From Mytilus californianus (Eukaryota > Mollusca > Bivalvia > Mytilida > Mytilidae): a DNA stretch of 64,000 nt. The notes beneath the pieces were generated by a model that did no database searches, was not told where the DNA came from, and saw only the letters and a list, made by a program, of their open reading frames with translations. The stretch covers positions 48,301,278 to 48,365,277 of the forward strand of contig NW_026262701.1 of assembly GCF_021869535.1 (NCBI RefSeq), written 5' to 3'. How positions within the stretch are numbered: position 1 is the first letter of the stretch; every line of letters starts with the position of its first letter. Of this stretch, positions 58,299 through 64,000 are shown piece after piece. The position numbers were made by a program, and so were the translations under genes.

Positions 58299-61200
58299 GT
58301 AATGCAAAAGAAACCAAATGGGATAATATTACTAAAAAACTGCAATTATCCCGTAGTGGGGCCGTACACGGTACAGGCATTTATTGAAAAATTAGAAATT
58401 TCGAAGTATTGCTTATAGTATTGGTATATTCAATGGCTTTGTTTTTCATTATAGTTATATCACACTTTTACCTTGTTAAGTACAGTAGAAAATGTCAAAA
58501 AACTAGACTCAATTTTGTAAACAAAGCAAAAGTTGCGACCAAAGGGAGATAATTCACAAATTGTAAACTTTAAAGTGGTACATCGAATCTCCTAAATAAC
58601 CTGAAAAACCTTGAAAAACTTTGTATTTATTTATTGAAAAATATTGTCTGCCAAATAACACAAGGAATTTTCATACATGAAATTATTAAATATGTATCCC
58701 TATAAAAATTTATTTATTATCAATTTCGCCTTGTTAATGTTATAACAATAATACTGTCAATATAGCTTTAGGTTTGTAGCTATTTCAAAGGTTTTTCTGC
58801 ATAGAGTATTTTTACAGTAGAAATTTCAAAAACTAATGCTGACAGTTCACAGAGTAAAAATAAGGATCAACTGAACTTGGCGACCACAATACTTCTATAC
58901 TAGTATTGTCAACAATACTCGTATATAATTAATGTACAAGTATTGTACAAAAAAATTATAAAATCAATAGGGTTTGTTATTATTCATTGATGTGTTTTAT
59001 TAACATCTTGTTGGTGTTTTTTTTTCTAATGCATTTAGACAGATATAAAAATTGAGACTAGTATAATAGTCCCAGAGTTAATACACAATAAATTACACAA
59101 GTAGATATGTACAAAGAAATCACAATAATAAATCAGAAACGTTCATATGCTGCAGCTGTAAACAGGTTGATTCTCATCTGGTCAATTGTCTTTGTGTCCA
59201 TGTCTGTATGCTGACGCGTTATGTTGCTATGTATAGTCATTTCGTACACTAACCATATCGTACCTCCCATTTCGTACCCTGACCATTTCGTTACAAAAAA
59301 TGAATAAATGTTTCTAATTTATTTATCCTGAAATACATATTTTTTCTAAATCATTACATTACTTTTGAATATTTTGGAGTAAAGGCAGTAATAATTACTC
59401 TACTTCAATGTATTTATATTTTATATAAACAATACTATGACAATACTCGTATACAATACTTGTACATTAATTATATACGAGTATTGTTGACAATACTAGT
59501 ATACAAGTATTGTGGTCGCCAAGTTCAGGTGATCCAAAAATAACATTTTCCAAGAAGTGGCTCTATGATTTTTGCTAGCACAACCCTTGCAAATTTAAGT
59601 TATTAACCTTCAGCCTTTATGTCCTTTTGTCAATTTCATATAATACACAGTTTTTCGATGTGACAAAAGTTAAGAATATATGTGCACTTGTTGCACACTG
59701 TTCGTTTTGTTTACCCAATGTATGAATGTAATCTTTTTAAAGTTCTCAAGCTATCTGGCATGTTGTAGTATACAGATAATGGTTAATTATTGGATTTATT
59801 AATTTTGAATATGGATTGTAAGATTTATCAACTATTAATAATTTAATTTTCTAAACAGTCAGGGGTACTACTTAAACAAGTGATTTCAGAATCACTTCCT
59901 CGAGTGATTTTGGCTGTGAAATATTAAAAATTTTCACACAGACTTTTTAAAATCACTGAAACAAGTAATTTTAGAAGTTAAAATGTAATCACTTTAATAA
60001 GTGTTTATAACATTTTCTTGATATTTTTCCCACAAGCTTGATTTTTTTATTGTTAAAAAGACAACAATTCCATTGAAAAAACAACTATGTACATGCAGAA
60101 ATTGTCTTTTGCTTGATAAGCCTGACACTTTTACAGTTTTTTTAAGATATGCAAAAACTGGAATAATTTGTAGATCAGGTCATAACCTTGAAGTAGATCA
60201 TTCTAACTCTAAAGGAAACCAATCATGTTACCTAATATTGTTGATCTTTGTCTGATAGTAAGAGTAGTTAATGAATTTTTGATTACAGAAAAATTCCCAA
60301 GGGTACTTTTAAAAGCTTTAGCGCACTAACTTACTGCCCAAGCGCACTGGTGAAATTAATATACAAAGAAAAAGGGATAATTGATTTATGTAGGAAAATT
60401 ATAGAAAAGATAGTGAAAATATGGAAAATCAATGAAATTAGCATTTGAAGATCAAAGAAAACACTAAAATCACTTAAATAGGTGATAACTGAATTTATAA
60501 AATCACTGAAATAAGTGATGATGAAATCACTTGTTTAAGTAGCACCCCTGACTGCTAAAAGAAAAACAAAAATCATTGAAAATAAAGTTCGGAATACAAT
60601 GTTGATTATATAGAAATCTGCAACACAAAACCTTTTGAAGCCAGAAATTTACTTTTATACTGTTGTGTACATTTTCTACTTTCCACCAAAGAAAGATCTT
60701 CCACTTTAGAGCTTTTAAAACTTAAAAGTAAACAAATATGACATCAGCATATGCAGTTTCAACAAATGTACAGCTTTGCATGTGGAATAAGAAATATTAT
60801 ATCACCAGTTTGTTGACTACATGACATAAAACATTTATACAGATCAACAAATAATCAGGTTGGGACTAATCACCCAAATTGGATATGATACACAGTTTCA
60901 TTTCAATTGTCAAACATACATGTAGTAGACCAATTTCCAGATAATTTCATTTTGATGGGGATGGATGGCCAGATTTTACTGTTATGTTGACAGATCTTGA
61001 AATAAAGGACCTGAAAGCTCTAACAACTTGAGTTTTACTTAAGTTGGTGTTATTGTTCTTCTTGGTTTTGCAACTAATGGCAACCACTGAATAATAAGCT
61101 TACTACCATGCTCATTTGTCTAATTTATTTCAGTTCCTACGAGAAGAACAGGACACACAAGAAAATACTGAAAGTAAGAAACTGGTAGACCAATTGTTTT

Positions 61201-63663
61201 TAATGACTTTTTCTTGATTTGCATGCAGAAGAAATTTCAGAATAATTATTTGTCAGCATGAATAAGGAGATCACAGTATTGTATGTAAATTTTACTGGAT
61301 TGATTGAGTTTTCTTTACCAGAACCATCAAATAGTTTTCGCAACAATTAAATTATTGCTTTAACACTTATCAACTCTCATGCAACAGGTAGCAAAAAGGA
61401 TCCTCAAAAGATTTTATCAGAAATAAAGATAACTAGGTGATTGCCAATGTGAAAACTAACCATCAGACCATTGACCGTGTTTAGAATGCTAAAACAGCAT
61501 AGATTTTTTCATTTTCAAATCAGAAATTTTGTTTACATATATTCAGAAGAATTTTCAACTGCTTGAATAAACTGCTTATTGATATTTTGTTTGGAAAAGA
61601 TGACCTTTTGTTGTACACAAGTTGTATAACAAATCCATATTTAACATTCATTTAAGAAAATCAATGCAAGTGATAAAAATTGGACTAATGTTAAAGTTAT
61701 TAAAACTTATATAATCTTAAAAGTGCATGTATACATAAAATGTACTGATACATTGATTACGCCTGAAATCATTCAAAATATAATTTCTGTTTGCCAGATC
61801 TAGATAATGATAAATGTAATACTCAAAGAAATATATAATTAGGAGGTGTGGTATGATTGCCAATGAGACAACTATCCACCACAAAAAAGGATGTAAGAAA
61901 ACTAAATGTCACCATACAGTGTTCAAAAAGCATGGGAAAATCCTTGCCATATATATATATAGTAAGCTGAAAAGGTCCTGGAATGAAAAAATGTGAAACA
62001 GTTCAAAAGAAAAAAAAACAGTAAAATGAGAGAAATCGAGAGAAAGATTTCCAGATTCTTTTTTTGTATTTTTATTTTAATGTACACTACATGTATAATA
62101 TTGTTTATATGTATGGTTGTCTTTCTTTCTAGATCAAGATGATCATGAGCCAATAACCACAGTGGTAAGAAAATGAGTACTTCTGAATAAAACTACAAGT
62201 TAACATTAGGACCTTTTCCATGTATCTTATTAGTGCCTTGAAATTAATTGTTGTGGATGTGAAATTGATTAATTTTGATAACCATTTTGAAAAATTATCA
62301 ACAAATTCAGACTTATTCAGTACAAGTCTGAAGGATAGAGCTAAAATAAAGGGAGAATTCAAGCATAGATTTTTCATTCATTTCATGCAAAGTCCCCCTG
62401 TGGAAAAAGATACCATTCTATCTTTCAATCTTAGACACAACAGTAACTACATAAACAAATGATTATCAACAGGCTACACACTTTCATCTTTTAACAGTAA
62501 TATAGATGAATACCACAATTTACTTCTACATAAATTAAAAAAAGTTTTACATAAGAAATATTACATATACATTTTGTACCCAGTTTTTATGATAAATTGT
62601 ACAAACTTTTTGCAATCATCCTTTTATTGAATATATACTAAAGTACAAATAACATGATTTAGTTAAAAATCGTTTTCTTGGTGTTGAGTAAAACACTGAT
62701 TGGGGAGATTACACATTCTAATTTATAACTATCACTATTATATCACATTTGTTCAAAACAAAAAAAATATATTTCAGAGTGATTTACACACTAACATACA
62801 TGTAAGCATTGACTGTGAAATACTACATGTATCTTAACCAACAATGATATTTAACTGAATCCCCTTGCATGTACTAAGGTTTTAGTTTAAAACTGAATAG
62901 ATACAAACAAGGGCTTAGGTTATGTCAGAAAATGTCAAATAAGAGGTTAGGTTTATTGATTGCTTTTATGGTTAGTGGATATTCTTAAAACTACTTTGAA
63001 GTCATAAGTTTTAAACCTTATGAAGAATTTGCTTTCAAAAAGACAGTGCTTTTCATCAATTTTTTTTTCATTAAACAAATTATTTTTTTGCTTACTTATT
63101 TGGTTACAATTTAGCATATTAATGTTCATTGTCTTTTATGGACATTCTATGTTTCCTCTTTAATTTTTGCATAAATTTGAATTCACAGGAATCGGAAAAG
63201 AGTGATGTTATTAAATTATATTTGCAAAAACAGAAAAAGTTATTGGCAGACAGACAGGAAGAAATAAGAAGATTTTCGGGTAAGATTATAGATTTAAAGA
63301 CAGTGTTTGTGATAAACATGTTACCCAACTTGTCCTTTTGTACAAAATGTCATAGAACTTTCACTTATCAGATATGTACAATTGTAAAGAACAAAAAATC
63401 AAAGACTTCATCACTATTATTCCATAATTCAATTGATAAGCAACTCAGTTATGAAAAAAATAAATTAATAATCTGAAAGAAATCAAATGCAATTCAAATT
63501 ACCAATCCTTCTTACTGAATGTATTAACAAATGAAATTTAATTTCTCTCTAGTAATTTAAGTACTTGTGACATTTTACAGATGAAAGTGCATCAGAAGAG
63601 AGTCAAAGTCCAACCAAGAAAGACAAACCAGATCTTTCTGCTGGAAAAACTCCAGAACAAAAG
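58152..63663 (+). CDS. ACIN1: Acinus (ACIN1), 5' part: five coding exons, continues past the window
   Basis: Acinus is a nuclear RNA-binding protein of the exon-junction-associated ASAP complex, acting in splicing and in chromatin changes during apoptosis. The five exons join in frame (phases 0, 1, 0, 1, 0) to 131 codons. They code an N-terminal SAP domain (about residues 12-52, with LRGKDINDYRVVDLKKEC and RGLSKSGNKVDIVERL), then an acidic stretch. After that comes the conserved SDVIKLYLQKQKKLLADRQE segment (vertebrate SFIKQYLEKQQELLRQR) and a DESASEESQSPTKK stretch (vertebrate ASAESEDE). The later RNA-recognition motif and RS-rich parts would lie outside the window. The gene is divergent from VPS9D1. 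Confidence 0.88.
58864..59535. mobile_element. 672-bp MITE with long inverted ends and 8-bp duplication
   Basis: Ends GGATCAACTGAACTTGGCG and CGCCAAGTTCAGGTGATCC pair, and the inverted repeat continues inward through CAATACT/AGTATTG words for about 90 bp. AAAAATAA flanks both sides exactly (58856-58863 and 59536-59543). The GG start with an 8-bp AT-rich duplication could fit Merlin or Mutator types; undecided. The interior has tandem CATTTCGTAC words. In ACIN1 intron 1. Confidence 0.8.
59856..60554. mobile_element. 699-bp MITE with CAGTCAGGGGT ends
   Basis: The left end CAGTCAGGGGTACTACTTAA and its mirrored right end (one mismatch over about 33 bp) are followed by many subterminal AAATCACT/AGTGATTT words. 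CTAAA is present on both sides, shorter than the 8 bp expected for hAT, which the CAG start suggests. A Cys-rich 60-codon open frame lies inside at 60073-60255. In ACIN1 intron 1. Confidence 0.75.
60073..60255 (+). CDS. Cys-rich 60-codon frame inside a MITE
   Basis: Would code MKKQLCTCRNCLLLDKPDTF then a segment with GIICRSGHNLEV. The CTCRNC and CRSGH spacing looks like a captured zinc-binding fragment, but no family is recognised and no splice sites are evident. It may be chance. Confidence 0.18.
   Translation: MKKQLCTCRNCLLLDKPDTFTVFLRYAKTGIICRSGHNLEVDHSNSKGNQSCYLILLIFV
61134..61173 (+). CDS. ACIN1: ACIN1 exon 2
   Basis: Acceptor TTATTTCAG|TTCCTA, donor TGAAA|GTAAGA. Codes FLREEQDTQENTE, continuing the second SAP helix. 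Confidence 0.82.
61843..61995 (+). repeat. Dispersed mussel repeat (GATGTGGTATGATTGCC family)
   Basis: GGAGGTGTGGTATGATTGCC followed by AATGAGACAACTATCCACCA, in ACIN1 intron 2 in sense orientation. Confidence 0.75.
62133..62164 (+). CDS. ACIN1: ACIN1 exon 3
   Basis: Micro-exon of 32 nt. Acceptor TTTCTTTCTAG|ATCAAG, donor ACAGTG|GTAAGA. Codes NQDDHEPITTV with the base carried from exon 2. Splice sites and frame are good, but the sequence is too short for independent homology. Confidence 0.72.
63189..63279 (+). CDS. ACIN1: ACIN1 exon 4
   Basis: Acceptor GAATTCACAG|GAATCG, donor TTCGG|GTAAGA. Codes ESEKSDVIKLYLQKQKKLLA and RQEEIRRFS, the diagnostic acinus segment after the SAP domain. Confidence 0.88.
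63581..63663 (+). CDS. ACIN1: ACIN1 exon 5
   Basis: Acceptor CATTTTACAG|ATGAAA, donor CAAAAG|GTAACT. Codes a Ser/Glu/Lys-rich segment (DESASEESQSPTKK, then DLSAGKTPEQK) typical of the disordered part of acinus. Confidence 0.82.
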
Positions 63664-64000
63664 GTAACTAATTATATATAGAGTGAAATCAGCAATATTC
63701 TCTTCCCTTGGTTTGAAACTTTTTACACTATCCAACTTTTATGCATAATAACAAAGTGATTGATACTGTTAGATATTGTCCTTTTGTAGAGAATAAGTTT
63801 TTTTTAATCATGTCAAAACTTGTGATGTTATCATGAAAGCTAATCTTTTGTCCCTTAGGCCATACAAAAAATGGAATGCCTAGGTTCTTGGGCCACTTTT
63901 TAAAAATATGGATGAGGGAGGGTGGTCTTTTTTTTTCCATCTTTTTCCAGAAGAAGAAAGTTGTCTTTCTTTTTTTCAATAAATTTCATCAAATCCACTG

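Overview
The window looks like nuclear DNA of a bivalve, most probably a marine mussel close to Mytilus. The evidence is very low GC, small exons with GT-AG introns, and a dense load of short dispersed repeats that I recognise from mussel genomes (for example the block around the words GATGTGGTATGATTGCCAATG and the block ending AAGCTCACTTGGCC). The assignment rests on recollection and was not checked by search. No prokaryotic feature is present.

Two protein genes can be reconstructed with confidence, and they stand head to head. VPS9D1 (minus strand, 57889 down to 24840) has 14 coding exons that join in one frame to a predicted 736-residue protein: an N-terminal MIT-like helical region, a coiled-coil centre, a very acidic/lysine-rich linker almost all in one 969-bp exon, and a C-terminal VPS9 Rab-GEF domain with its catalytic Asp/Pro and Tyr/Thr in place. 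ACIN1 (acinus, plus strand, from 58152) gives its first five coding exons: the SAP domain and the conserved segment after it. It runs off the right edge. The 262 bp between the two start codons carries an ETS-type site and a perfect TATCGATA (DRE) palindrome, suggesting a shared bidirectional promoter.

Layout: 475-12823 is a direct tandem array of four units, mostly 2.95-2.97 kb, each with three exon-like blocks with splice-site-like borders but no consistent reading frame. 12824-24839 has no supported gene: AT-rich sequence, retroelement fragments (reverse-transcriptase remnant and 3' tails), a tRNA-derived SINE and dispersed repeats. 24840-57889 is VPS9D1, whose introns hold most of the mobile DNA: a 3.84-kb long-inverted-repeat structure, a hAT-type MITE with perfect 8-bp target duplication, an array of C/EBP-like palindromes, and two apparently identical 1591-bp inverted-repeat-bounded elements in opposite orientation. 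58152-63663 is the ACIN1 5' part, with two further MITE-like elements in intron 1.

The most unusual signals are two minisatellites in VPS9D1 introns, directly or shortly downstream of exons 13 and 11, whose units carry copies of the neighbouring exon's own 5' splice site. They look like arrays of decoy splice donors. Other candidates are the inverted twin element, the C/EBP-palindrome array and the tandem exon-like array at the left end.
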